A stretch of DNA of 64,000 bases from JBASEY01 sp964404285 (GTDB taxonomy: Bacteria > CSSED10-310). Shown piece after piece: positions 18,678 to 26,507 of this stretch. The stretch is taken from NCBI GenBank assembly GCA_964404285.1, contig CAYOJK010000002.1, positions 62,001 through 126,000 of the forward strand, given 5' to 3'. The notes below the pieces were generated by a model. The model was not told where the DNA came from and made no database searches. It saw only the letters and a list, made by a program, of their open reading frames with translations. A program made the position numbers and the translations under genes. The first letter of the stretch is position 1. Every line of letters starts with the position of its first letter.

Positions 18678-19969
18678 TTACAGGCTATCAGATATCATAT
18701 TTAGAACTGATACTATTTATGGTTCCAGTTGTTTTCTTAGTGTATTTATCGACGGCTATACAAAAATTGAATTCGGCACAAATTGAGCGATTGTTTAATC
18801 TGGATGAAAATGAAACCTCATTTAATGGCTTAAAAATCAACTTCATTTTTCAAGGTTTGCATCTCAGCGCTATCCTTCTAGAAGTCGTATTTTTACTTGC
18901 GGCTATCAGAGTTATAGTAGCAAACAACTGGGGTATGCTGCCACTGATAAAATTCGCCTTATTCTATTTATGCTTTAAAATCATTTCTCGACAAATACTT
19001 CCAGCAGCTTTTCCTTTGCATTTTCGAGATCATTTGAAAGCGTTGGAAAAATGGATTTTGTTAATTTGCGGATACGTATTTTATTTCCCTTCAATTTTAG
19101 TAGAAAAAATTATTCAGCTTCTTCATAAGCTCGTTAAAGCAGATTCAAAAGTTCAGAGGTTGACTCAAGCAGAGGAGACAATTCGATCTATTATCGATGC
19201 CGGTGAGAAAGACGGGGTATTTTTAAGTGACGAAGGTGAGATGCTCCAGTCCATTCTTTATCTTTCCGAGACAATAGTTCGTGAGGTGATGACTCCAAGG
19301 ATTGATCTTCAGGCTATTGAAATTCAGGCAACAATCGATGATTTCGTTCAGAAAGTCGTTGACACAGGTTATTCCAAAATTCCTGTCTATAATGAAAAAG
19401 TCGATGATGTTGTTGGTGTTTTATATGCTAAAGACGCTCTGCCATATTGGAAAAAGAATGGGCAACAGGTTACGCTGGAAGAATTGAAACGAGAGGTTTC
19501 ATTTGTGCCGGAAACAAAGAAGATTTCTATACTTTTGCGAGAATTCCAGCATGAAAAAAAGCATTTAGCGATTGTGGTAGATGAATTTGGCGGCGTAGCA
19601 GGCCTTGTCACTATAGAGGATTTATTGGAAGAAATAGTTGGTGAGATTCATGATGAATATGACGAGGAAGAAGAGTCAATAAAAACAATATCTGATTCAA
19701 CATGGGAAGTTGCAGCACGAATTAACTTGGATGAGTTATCTGAAGAAATTGATATCGAATTTCCAGAAGCGAATTATGAGACTTTAGGGGGCTTTCTTTT
19801 TCATCTTTTCGAACGAATTCCTGTTTCTGGAGAAACACATAATTATAAAAACCTTGTTTTTAAGATCATTAAAGCAAATGAACGGAAAATTGAAACAGTT
19901 CTGATCACCAAAGAGCAACCGGCAGAACCCATTCAGAATAATGAAAATATAGAAACTAATGAAAACTGA
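18659..19969 (+). CDS. CNNM/CorC-family CBS-domain membrane protein
   Basis: 436 aa, ATG inside the last 19 bases of ybeY. An N-terminal membrane part with about four hydrophobic segments (~15-32, 60-82, 93-110, 130-150) is followed by EETIRSIIDAGEKDGVFL, the REVMTPRIDLQAIE start of a CBS pair (~210-330), EEIVGEIHDEYDEEEE, and the C-terminal CorC_HlyC transporter-associated domain (~350-420, ETLGGFLFHLFERIP). The family is implicated in Mg2+/Co2+ efflux or resistance and is often mis-named hemolysin. In this conserved operon it sits between ybeY and era. Confidence 0.92.
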   Translation: MDTTPLVTGYQISYLELILFMVPVVFLVYLSTAIQKLNSAQIERLFNLDENETSFNGLKINFIFQGLHLSAILLEVVFLLAAIRVIVANNWGMLPLIKFALFYLCFKIISRQILPAAFPLHFRDHLKALEKWILLICGYVFYFPSILVEKIIQLLHKLVKADSKVQRLTQAEETIRSIIDAGEKDGVFLSDEGEMLQSILYLSETIVREVMTPRIDLQAIEIQATIDDFVQKVVDTGYSKIPVYNEKVDDVVGVLYAKDALPYWKKNGQQVTLEELKREVSFVPETKKISILLREFQHEKKHLAIVVDEFGGVAGLVTIEDLLEEIVGEIHDEYDEEEESIKTISDSTWEVAARINLDELSEEIDIEFPEANYETLGGFLFHLFERIPVSGETHNYKNLVFKIIKANERKIETVLITKEQPAEPIQNNENIETNEN

Positions 19970-20864
19970 ATCGTATGGTGAGATCCAATTTAAATCAGGA
20001 TTTGTCGGCCTTTTAGGTTGGACTAATGTCGGAAAATCAACGTTAGTTAATTTGCTGACTGGAATGAAGATTGCCATTACTTCCGACAATCCGCAGACAA
20101 CTCGACATCGCCTTATCGGTATCGTCCAAAAAGAGCATTACCAAATTGCCTTAGTAGATACACCTGGAATTCATTCTCCAAGAAATGAGCTTTCAAAAAG
20201 AATGTTAAAAACCAGCTGGAATACGATAATATCGGTAGATGTCGTTATTTGGCTCGTGTTTCCAGATAGACCTGCTGAATTACAACTCAAATCATTTCAA
20301 AAAAAACTCGCCGATTCTGAAATACCCGTTATAATCGGGATCAATAAAATAGATACGGTGCGTCCTGAAATTATTATTCCTCTTGCAGACGCATTAAACA
20401 AGGAATTGAATCCTATAGCAGTGGTTCCTTTTTCTGCAAAAACTGGTGAGAATGTTGAAAGGCTGCTTAAAGTTGTCGTGGAACACTTACCGTATAATGC
20501 CCCTATTTATTCTGTCGATCATGTAACCGATCAACCAGAACGTATCATAGCTGCTGAGTATATCCGTGAGCAGATCATTGAAAACACATATCAAGAAATG
20601 CCACATGTAGTTGCTGTTGAAGTTGAAATATTTAAGCGCGTTTCAAAAGATTTTATCGAAATAGTGGCGGTTATCTTTGTAGAAAAAAAATCACAGAAAC
20701 GTATAATTATCGGCGCTAATGGTAAGCTGATAAAACAAATTGGAATCGCAGCTAGAAAACAGATTTCGACTTTTTTCCAAAGTAAAGTTGACTTGCGTCT
20801 GTGGATCAAAGTTAAAGAGGGGTGGCGCAATGACCCAACTGGTTTACGACAGCTCGGCTTTTAA
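19959..20864 (+). CDS. era: GTPase Era
   Basis: 301 aa, overlapping the previous gene by 11 bases. Ribosome-assembly GTPase binding the 3' end of 16S rRNA. G-motifs: G1 GWTNVGKST (~20-28; most Era proteins have GRPNVGKST, so Trp here is unusual), G2 in NPQTTRHRL, G3 DTPGIHSP, G4 NKID (129-132), G5 SAKTGENV (159-166). A C-terminal KH domain follows (~205-295, IIIGANGKLIKQIGIAARKQ, cited in part). Length is normal. Confidence 0.97.
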   Translation: MKTESYGEIQFKSGFVGLLGWTNVGKSTLVNLLTGMKIAITSDNPQTTRHRLIGIVQKEHYQIALVDTPGIHSPRNELSKRMLKTSWNTIISVDVVIWLVFPDRPAELQLKSFQKKLADSEIPVIIGINKIDTVRPEIIIPLADALNKELNPIAVVPFSAKTGENVERLLKVVVEHLPYNAPIYSVDHVTDQPERIIAAEYIREQIIENTYQEMPHVVAVEVEIFKRVSKDFIEIVAVIFVEKKSQKRIIIGANGKLIKQIGIAARKQISTFFQSKVDLRLWIKVKEGWRNDPTGLRQLGF

Positions 20865-20875
20865 AGGAGGTAACG

Positions 20876-22015
20876 ATGGCACAAAATTATTCGGTATTGG
20901 TAACAGGTGGAGCAGGTTTTGTAGGTTCGCATTTAACTGATGCATTAGTTCAAAGAGGTCACAAGGTTACAATTTTTGACAATTTGGAGTTACAGGTTCA
21001 CCAGGGTAAACCCCCTGCATATTTGAACAAAGAAGCTGAATTTATCGAAGGTGATGTCAGGGATTTGGAATCGCTTACAAAAGCCATGTCGGATAAGGAT
21101 ATTATTTTTCACCAAGCAGCAGCGGTTGGTGTCGGCCAATCCATGTACCAGATTCGAAAATATACGGATGTCAATTCAACTGGTGGAGCTAATCTGTTAG
21201 ATATTGCGGTGAATAACCATAGAATTAGAGATACGTTGCAGAAAATTATTGTGGCATCATCGATGTCGATTTATGGGGAAGGGCAGTACAAGTGCCGACA
21301 TCACGGAATTGTCTATCCCAAATTACGCTCAAATCAACAGCTTGTGCAAAAAGACTGGGAAATTAAATGCCCGTTTTGTTCTGAACCTGTCGGTCATATG
21401 GGTACCAATGAAAATAAACCTCTTTACCCGACGTCAATTTATGCGATAACAAAAAGGGACCATGAGGAAATGTTTCTTGTTACCGGTCGATCCTATAATA
21501 TTCCTGCTGTGGCCTTGCGATATTTCAACATTTATGGCTCTAGGCAAGCGCTATCAAATCCGTATACCGGTGTTGCCGCGATTTTCTCTTCGAGAATCCT
21601 GAATAATGCATCTCCTGTGATCTATGAAGACGGGGAACAAAGCCGAGACTTTGTTCACGTATCGGATATTGTGCAAGCTAATTTGTTGGCAATGGAAAAC
21701 CCTAACGCAAATTATGAAATGTTTAATGTCGGAACAGGTATTAATACGTCGATTCGCCAAGTAGCAGAAAAACTAATTGAATTTCTAAAACCGGGTAGCG
21801 AGTTAAAACCGCTCATTCAAAATAAGTTTCGGGAAGGTGATATACGCCATTGCTATGCGGACATTGAAAAGATAACAAAACTACTCGACTACAAACCGAG
21901 TGTTATATTTAGTGATGGAATTTCCAGTCTCGCAGAATGGGTCTCGAGCCAAACAGCTGTTGATGGATTTGAAGAAGCCCGTAACGAGCTTGAATCAAGG
22001 GGTTTAACAAATTAA
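20876..22015 (+). CDS. NAD-dependent sugar epimerase, dTDP-L-rhamnose 4-epimerase-like
   Basis: 379 aa with a strong AAGGAGG ribosome-binding site. Extended short-chain dehydrogenase: Rossmann motif VTGGAGFVGSH, SSMSIYGEG and the catalytic YAITK (Tyr-x-x-x-Lys). Between them is a four-cysteine/histidine insertion (YKCRHHGIVYP ... KCPFCSEPVG) that I associate with the Tll/WbiB dTDP-L-rhamnose 4-epimerase group. It may bind zinc. The substrate is likely a nucleotide-activated deoxysugar for cell-surface glycan synthesis. No dTDP-rhamnose synthesis genes are in the window, so the exact sugar is inference. It is followed 16 bases later by the ligase-AroQ fusion. Confidence 0.85.
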   Translation: MAQNYSVLVTGGAGFVGSHLTDALVQRGHKVTIFDNLELQVHQGKPPAYLNKEAEFIEGDVRDLESLTKAMSDKDIIFHQAAAVGVGQSMYQIRKYTDVNSTGGANLLDIAVNNHRIRDTLQKIIVASSMSIYGEGQYKCRHHGIVYPKLRSNQQLVQKDWEIKCPFCSEPVGHMGTNENKPLYPTSIYAITKRDHEEMFLVTGRSYNIPAVALRYFNIYGSRQALSNPYTGVAAIFSSRILNNASPVIYEDGEQSRDFVHVSDIVQANLLAMENPNANYEMFNVGTGINTSIRQVAEKLIEFLKPGSELKPLIQNKFREGDIRHCYADIEKITKLLDYKPSVIFSDGISSLAEWVSSQTAVDGFEEARNELESRGLTN

Positions 22016-22031
22016 CCAGAGGTAAAAAGGA

Positions 22032-23813
22032 ATGAAAAAATCCTATTTGGATCGCCATAAAGATATTCCGTTGACGTTGAGTGAGCAACTAAGCCGTTGT
22101 TCAAATCTTTATGGGGACAGAAAGGCAATTTCTGATTCTAGATTTTCATTAAATTGGAGAGAAGTCGACGCTGTAGTCACACATTTAGCTGGTATATTGT
22201 TAGATAAGGGGGCTAAACCTGGAGATAGAATTCTGATTTCAATGGAAAGACGAATCGAAATCGTCCTTGCTTTTCTTGCGGTTGCTCGTCTGGGCGCAGT
22301 ATCTGTGCCATTAAATTTTAAAGCTACAAGACTGGAACGCCGGCAGGTTATCGATCTTGTCAAACCAGTTGGCGGCCTATATCATAAGCAAATCTTTGAA
22401 TTGATTCAGCCGCCGGAAGAAGCCGGATGGTTTATATGGCTCGATGATGATTATTACAAAGACATTGTTAAAAGTCCTTCCGCTCTAAAAACGATTAAAC
22501 ACGAAAAACGATTATCTCATATTGATCCAGATGCTCCAGCCTATTTAAATATGACTTCAGGCAGCACGGGATTACCCAAGGCTGCCTTGGCGACGAATAG
22601 ACAACTCACTGAAAATACTCGTGCATGTATAGAAAAGTTCGATATGGATGAGAGTGATGTCCATTTACCACTTTTTGCGGTTATGGCTCATCCACATGAG
22701 ATTTTTTGCAGGGCATTGATGACTGGAGCATCAATTGTATTATTGGAAAATCTCTATCCTAGAACGATTGTAGAAACGATAGATAAATATAAAGTAACTT
22801 GCATAATGGCAGTAGCATCTGTTTACAATTTGCTGATACCGTTTCTAGCTGAAAAAAAATACGATATTTCATCCCTTCGGTTGCCCGAAAGTGGGGGAAT
22901 GGTAACATCTCCTTCATTAATCGATCGCTTTAATGAAGTTACTGGTGTGCCTATCGTTCCTGTTTGGGGAAGTACCGAAAGTATGGGAGTTGCATTCAGC
23001 ACTGAATTGAATGGTTCTTCACCTAAAGATTCTGTAGGCAAACCTCTTCCCGGCTATAGCGCTAAAATTGTGAATCGTCATGGCAAACAATTGCCTCCTG
23101 GTGTTACGGGTGAAATGTGCCTTATAGGACTAGGAATAATGGACGGTTACTGGAACAATAAAAAGTTGACTTCGAAGGTTATGAAAGACGGATGCTACTA
23201 TTCAGGTGACTTGTTTGAAAAGGATGTTGAAGGTAATTACTACTATCGAGGCCGATTGGATGCAATGATGAAGGTCGGAGGATTAAAGATCTTTCCAGCA
23301 GAAATAGAAGCTGCAATTTTCTCCCATCCGTCAGTTCGTGATGCAGTAGTTGTTCCTTACGATCAGCAGGGTAGAGGCATAGTTCCAATGGCTTTGATTG
23401 TAACTGAACCCGGAGAGGTACTGAGCGAAGGTCAGCTGAGAAGGTTTTTACTTACTAAATTATCGATAAACAGAATACCTAGAATCATTAGGTTTTTACC
23501 CGATCTACCTAGAACCTCAAATGGAAAAATTGATCGCCAAAACCTTTCTTTTTTTGCAGATGACAAGCAACAACCGACTGTAGATTCTCTTGAAAGACGT
23601 TTAGAAGCGATAGACTTGAAAATTCTTCACCTATTGAATGAAAGAATGAGAATAGAAAATGCTATTCAAAAAGATCAAGGGAAAGTCGCTTTTCAACCGG
23701 AAAGAATTCAGGAAATTATACAGAAGCTTGTAGAGTTCAATCCCGGTCCCTTGCATGATTCCGTTGTTGAAGAACTGTTCAATAAAATTTTATCTCTTGG
23801 CATTCTTTACTAG
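22032..23813 (+). CDS. Adenylate-forming (acyl/aryl-CoA ligase-like) enzyme fused to a C-terminal AroQ chorismate-mutase-like domain
   Basis: 593 aa. Residues 1-510 form an ANL-superfamily adenylating enzyme: phosphate loop TSGSTGLPKA (175-184), VWGSTESMG, YYSGDLFEKD, YRGRLDAMMKVGG hinge and the catalytic-lysine motif RTSNGKID (Lys499). Residues 516-593 are a separate all-helical unit (SLERRLEAIDLKILHLLNER ... NPGPLHDSVVEELFNKIL) matching the AroQ domain that is N-terminal in Bacillus-type chorismate mutase-DAHP synthases. By manual alignment the helix-1 Arg is Glu, the central catalytic Lys lies in a gap, and the chain ends before the C-terminal Gln. The second Arg (in NER) and the Arg of PER remain. 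Mutase activity is therefore doubtful and a regulatory role plausible. The acid substrate is unknown. DAHP synthase starts 13 bases downstream. Confidence 0.82.
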   Translation: MKKSYLDRHKDIPLTLSEQLSRCSNLYGDRKAISDSRFSLNWREVDAVVTHLAGILLDKGAKPGDRILISMERRIEIVLAFLAVARLGAVSVPLNFKATRLERRQVIDLVKPVGGLYHKQIFELIQPPEEAGWFIWLDDDYYKDIVKSPSALKTIKHEKRLSHIDPDAPAYLNMTSGSTGLPKAALATNRQLTENTRACIEKFDMDESDVHLPLFAVMAHPHEIFCRALMTGASIVLLENLYPRTIVETIDKYKVTCIMAVASVYNLLIPFLAEKKYDISSLRLPESGGMVTSPSLIDRFNEVTGVPIVPVWGSTESMGVAFSTELNGSSPKDSVGKPLPGYSAKIVNRHGKQLPPGVTGEMCLIGLGIMDGYWNNKKLTSKVMKDGCYYSGDLFEKDVEGNYYYRGRLDAMMKVGGLKIFPAEIEAAIFSHPSVRDAVVVPYDQQGRGIVPMALIVTEPGEVLSEGQLRRFLLTKLSINRIPRIIRFLPDLPRTSNGKIDRQNLSFFADDKQQPTVDSLERRLEAIDLKILHLLNERMRIENAIQKDQGKVAFQPERIQEIIQKLVEFNPGPLHDSVVEELFNKILSLGILY

Positions 23814-23825
23814 GGCTACTTTACT

Positions 23826-24611
23826 ATGAATTTTCAAACTCGAGATGTGATTATAAAATTTGATGATCTTGTTGTTCATCGTGATGATAAATTATTAATT
23901 GCCGGCCCATGTTCGGTTGAAAGCAGAGATCAATTATTTAAAGTTGCAGAAGCTGTTCGCGAACAAGGATTCCGTTTTCTTAGAGGTGGCGCATTTAAAC
24001 CTCGAACAAATCCCTATAGCTTTCAGGGTATGCAAGAAGAAGGACTTATCCTTCTTAAGCAAGCCGCAGAAAAATTTGATTTGAAAATTGTCACAGAAAT
24101 CCTAGATGTAGCGCATTTACCTCTTTATCTTGACACGGTGGATGTCTTGCAAATCGGTGCAAGAAATATGGCTAATTTTTATATGTTAAAACAACTGGCA
24201 AGCGCTCCAAAACCAATTTTGTTAAAACGCGGGTTTGCTGCAACTATCGAGGAATTGCTTCTGGCTGCAGAATATTTGGTTAGCGGTGGAAACAATCAAG
24301 TCATACTATGTGAAAGAGGTATTCGAACTTTCGAAACTGCAACTCGAGCGACCCTTGATTTGTCCTCAGTCCCTATTGTAAAAAAGATTTCATCCTTACC
24401 GATAATTGTTGATCCCAGTCATTCTTCAGGTCGTAGTGATATTGTTATTAATATGGCTTTAGCAGGTTTAGTGGCTGGAGCTGATGGCATTATTGTTGAG
24501 GTGCATCCGAACCCGGCGAAAGCTTTATGTGATGGGTTACAATCACTTACATTAGAGAATTTTAGAAAATTAAGCAGAGAAATCAAACGGTTAAAACCCT
24601 TCTTGTCATAA
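23826..24611 (+). CDS. aroF: 3-deoxy-7-phosphoheptulonate (DAHP) synthase
   Basis: 261 aa. First enzyme of the shikimate pathway, condensing PEP and erythrose 4-phosphate. Family I-beta (KDOPS-like): IAGPCSVES, FLRGGAFKPRTNPYSFQG, QIGARNMANFYML, LLKRGFAATIEE, CERGIRTFETATR, VDPSHSSGR and VEVHPNPAKALCD are all present. It lacks the N-terminal AroQ or ferredoxin-like regulatory domain often fused in this subfamily. An AroQ-like domain instead terminates the protein encoded immediately upstream. That suggests regulation in trans or a split ancestral fusion (inference). The ribosome-binding site is weak (AGGG), consistent with coupling to the upstream gene. The gene symbol is used generically for DAHP synthase. 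Confidence 0.94.
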   Translation: MNFQTRDVIIKFDDLVVHRDDKLLIAGPCSVESRDQLFKVAEAVREQGFRFLRGGAFKPRTNPYSFQGMQEEGLILLKQAAEKFDLKIVTEILDVAHLPLYLDTVDVLQIGARNMANFYMLKQLASAPKPILLKRGFAATIEELLLAAEYLVSGGNNQVILCERGIRTFETATRATLDLSSVPIVKKISSLPIIVDPSHSSGRSDIVINMALAGLVAGADGIIVEVHPNPAKALCDGLQSLTLENFRKLSREIKRLKPFLS

Positions 24612-24634
24612 TTTACTTTCACGGGAGATGTTTC

Positions 24635-25852
24635 ATGAGACATAAAGTGGTAATAAAAAAGATTGATTCTCCAGGCGGATCACCCTTGATCTGGGATTCA
24701 CATATTATCGAAAATTTAAAGGTTAAGCTTGGTGATTTGATCGAGCTGGCTGGTTTTAATTTAAGCAAGCTTAAAAATGCTTCTGTCTTACTGCACCCTA
24801 ATCTTGTTAGACCTCATTTATCAAGACCGGCTAGCTTTACTGATCCACGATTGGTATTAGCTGCAGCTGCACTTTTTAAGGAGTGTGGCGCTAAATCTGT
24901 TGGGGTAGGCGAAAATCCTGGATTGAAATTTCCTGCTCGCCAGGCTTTTCACGAATCCGGTTTGACTGAAAGTCTGACTAAAATGGATGTCAATATCCAT
25001 TGTTTTGATGAAGGGAAGTGGAAAAAAGTCTCAAATCCCCAAGGCCGTTTATTTCGCTCAATTACGGTTTCTGAAGACGTTCTTGACACAGATTATTTTA
25101 TTAATATGCCTAAGATGAAAACACATATGTTGACACAAGTTTCACTTAGCATAAAAAATCTACTTGGAATTATCCATGACAATGATCGAATGTTGTTTCA
25201 TAGAAATGATATAGCAGATAAAGTCGTCGATTTAAATATGATCAGGTCACCGGATTTGAATATTGTCGATGGATTATGGGCTATGGAGGGCCAAGCCCCT
25301 TTCCACGGAAAAAGCATCGAAGAATTCAATGTGTTAGTCATTGGTAGATCAGCTTCGGTTGTCGACGCAGTTTGTTGCAGAATCATGGGTTTTAATCCGG
25401 ATGAAGTACCGCATATTAAGCTTGCATTGAAGCGTTTAGTCAATGAATGGACTGGGGAAGATCAAGTTGAACTACTGGGAGACAGCGTGGCTTTAGTTAA
25501 AAGGAATTTTTTAAGGCCGGTATTATCTTCACTTGGGAGTTTTGATCCGATTGAATGCATTGAATGTGGCGTCTGTAATGGTTGCTTATCTGCGGTTAGA
25601 CACAGCCTGGATTGGTTGCAGGCGGAGATGGATATTGCAGAGTTGCCACAATGCACGATTGTTTCCGGTCGTCCTATGCCTAACAGACAAACACTGGATA
25701 ATTGGAATGGAAAATTAGTGTTATTTGGGAATTGTGCGTCTGAGTTTCAATTTTATGATCTGGAAAAAAGAGCGAATGCAGCCTGGATTCCAGGTTGTCC
25801 ACCACATGTTCTAGACCTTGCTGCCTTTTTGAAAAAATTAATAAAATCATAA
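24635..25852 (+). CDS. DUF362-family iron-sulfur protein
   Basis: 405 aa, ATG behind GGGAGA. The DUF362 signature is visible: VLLHPNLVRP, DYFINMPKMKTHMLTQVSLSIKNLLG, cited in parts, and RSPDLNIVDGLWAMEG. Near the C-terminus Cys308, 311, 314 and 317 form CxxCxxCxxC (CIECGVCNGC), a 4Fe-4S-type cluster motif with only one complete set. Additional Cys occur later (LFGNCAS, WIPGCPPHV). DUF362 proteins are cytoplasmic or exported Fe-S proteins of unknown catalytic role, and no signal peptide is seen here. Its stop codon shares one base with the queE start (TAATG), so the two are coupled. Confidence 0.85.
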   Translation: MRHKVVIKKIDSPGGSPLIWDSHIIENLKVKLGDLIELAGFNLSKLKNASVLLHPNLVRPHLSRPASFTDPRLVLAAAALFKECGAKSVGVGENPGLKFPARQAFHESGLTESLTKMDVNIHCFDEGKWKKVSNPQGRLFRSITVSEDVLDTDYFINMPKMKTHMLTQVSLSIKNLLGIIHDNDRMLFHRNDIADKVVDLNMIRSPDLNIVDGLWAMEGQAPFHGKSIEEFNVLVIGRSASVVDAVCCRIMGFNPDEVPHIKLALKRLVNEWTGEDQVELLGDSVALVKRNFLRPVLSSLGSFDPIECIECGVCNGCLSAVRHSLDWLQAEMDIAELPQCTIVSGRPMPNRQTLDNWNGKLVLFGNCASEFQFYDLEKRANAAWIPGCPPHVLDLAAFLKKLIKS

Positions 25853-26484
25853 TGTCCACATTTCAGGTTGTTGAAATTTTTGATTCTATACAAGGCGAAT
25901 CTTCCTTTACAGGATTCCCATGTACTTTTATAAGATTTGCTGGTTGCAATCTAAATTGTAGTTGGTGTGACACAACTGAGGCTGTCACCGCATTAGGTAT
26001 TTCAATGGATATACCTACAATTCTTTATGAAATTAGGCAATCAGGGTTGAAATATGTATGTTTGACTGGAGGAGAACCGCTTTTACAACGGAATCTAGAT
26101 CAATTAATAGATCGATTGCGGGAAGAGAATATTCTCATTTCAGTTGAAACCAATGGTTCTCAAGACTGGACGTGGTTACCAGCAGATATTCATTGTTGTA
26201 TCGATATTAAATGCCCTTCCAGTGGAATGCACCAATCTTTCCGTGCAGATTGTTTAAAACGGTTAAGGTTAAACGATGAAATCAAGTTTGTCATCGCTGA
26301 CTATGAAGACTATAAGTATGCAAAAACCATTTTTTTAGACAAATTGATTAATATCGATATTCCTGTTTTTGCATCACCAGTTTATGGAAAATTGGATCCA
26401 TCATTGCTTGCCAGATGGATTTTATCTGATAGAATCCCCATTCGCATTCACCTTCAGATTCACAAGATTCTGGGCATAAAATAA
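25852..26484 (+). CDS. queE: 7-carboxy-7-deazaguanine synthase (radical SAM)
   Basis: 210 aa from the ATG at 25852, which overlaps the previous stop as TAATG. Upstream in-frame starts would extend into DUF362 and are not needed. Converts 6-carboxytetrahydropterin to CDG in queuosine/preQ0 synthesis. The cluster motif CNLNCSWCDT (Cx3Cx2C) fits QueE, as do the start EIFDSIQGESSFTGFPCTFIR (cited as the EIFDSIQGE and TGFPCTFIR motifs) and LTGGEPLLQ. SVETNGSQDW and CIDIKCPSSG complete the family pattern. queF for the end of the same branch lies at 47.2-47.6 kb. Other pathway genes are not in the window. Confidence 0.93.
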   Translation: MSTFQVVEIFDSIQGESSFTGFPCTFIRFAGCNLNCSWCDTTEAVTALGISMDIPTILYEIRQSGLKYVCLTGGEPLLQRNLDQLIDRLREENILISVETNGSQDWTWLPADIHCCIDIKCPSSGMHQSFRADCLKRLRLNDEIKFVIADYEDYKYAKTIFLDKLINIDIPVFASPVYGKLDPSLLARWILSDRIPIRIHLQIHKILGIK

Positions 26485-26507
26485 CTGAATAAAAACAAAG
26501 GTTGACT

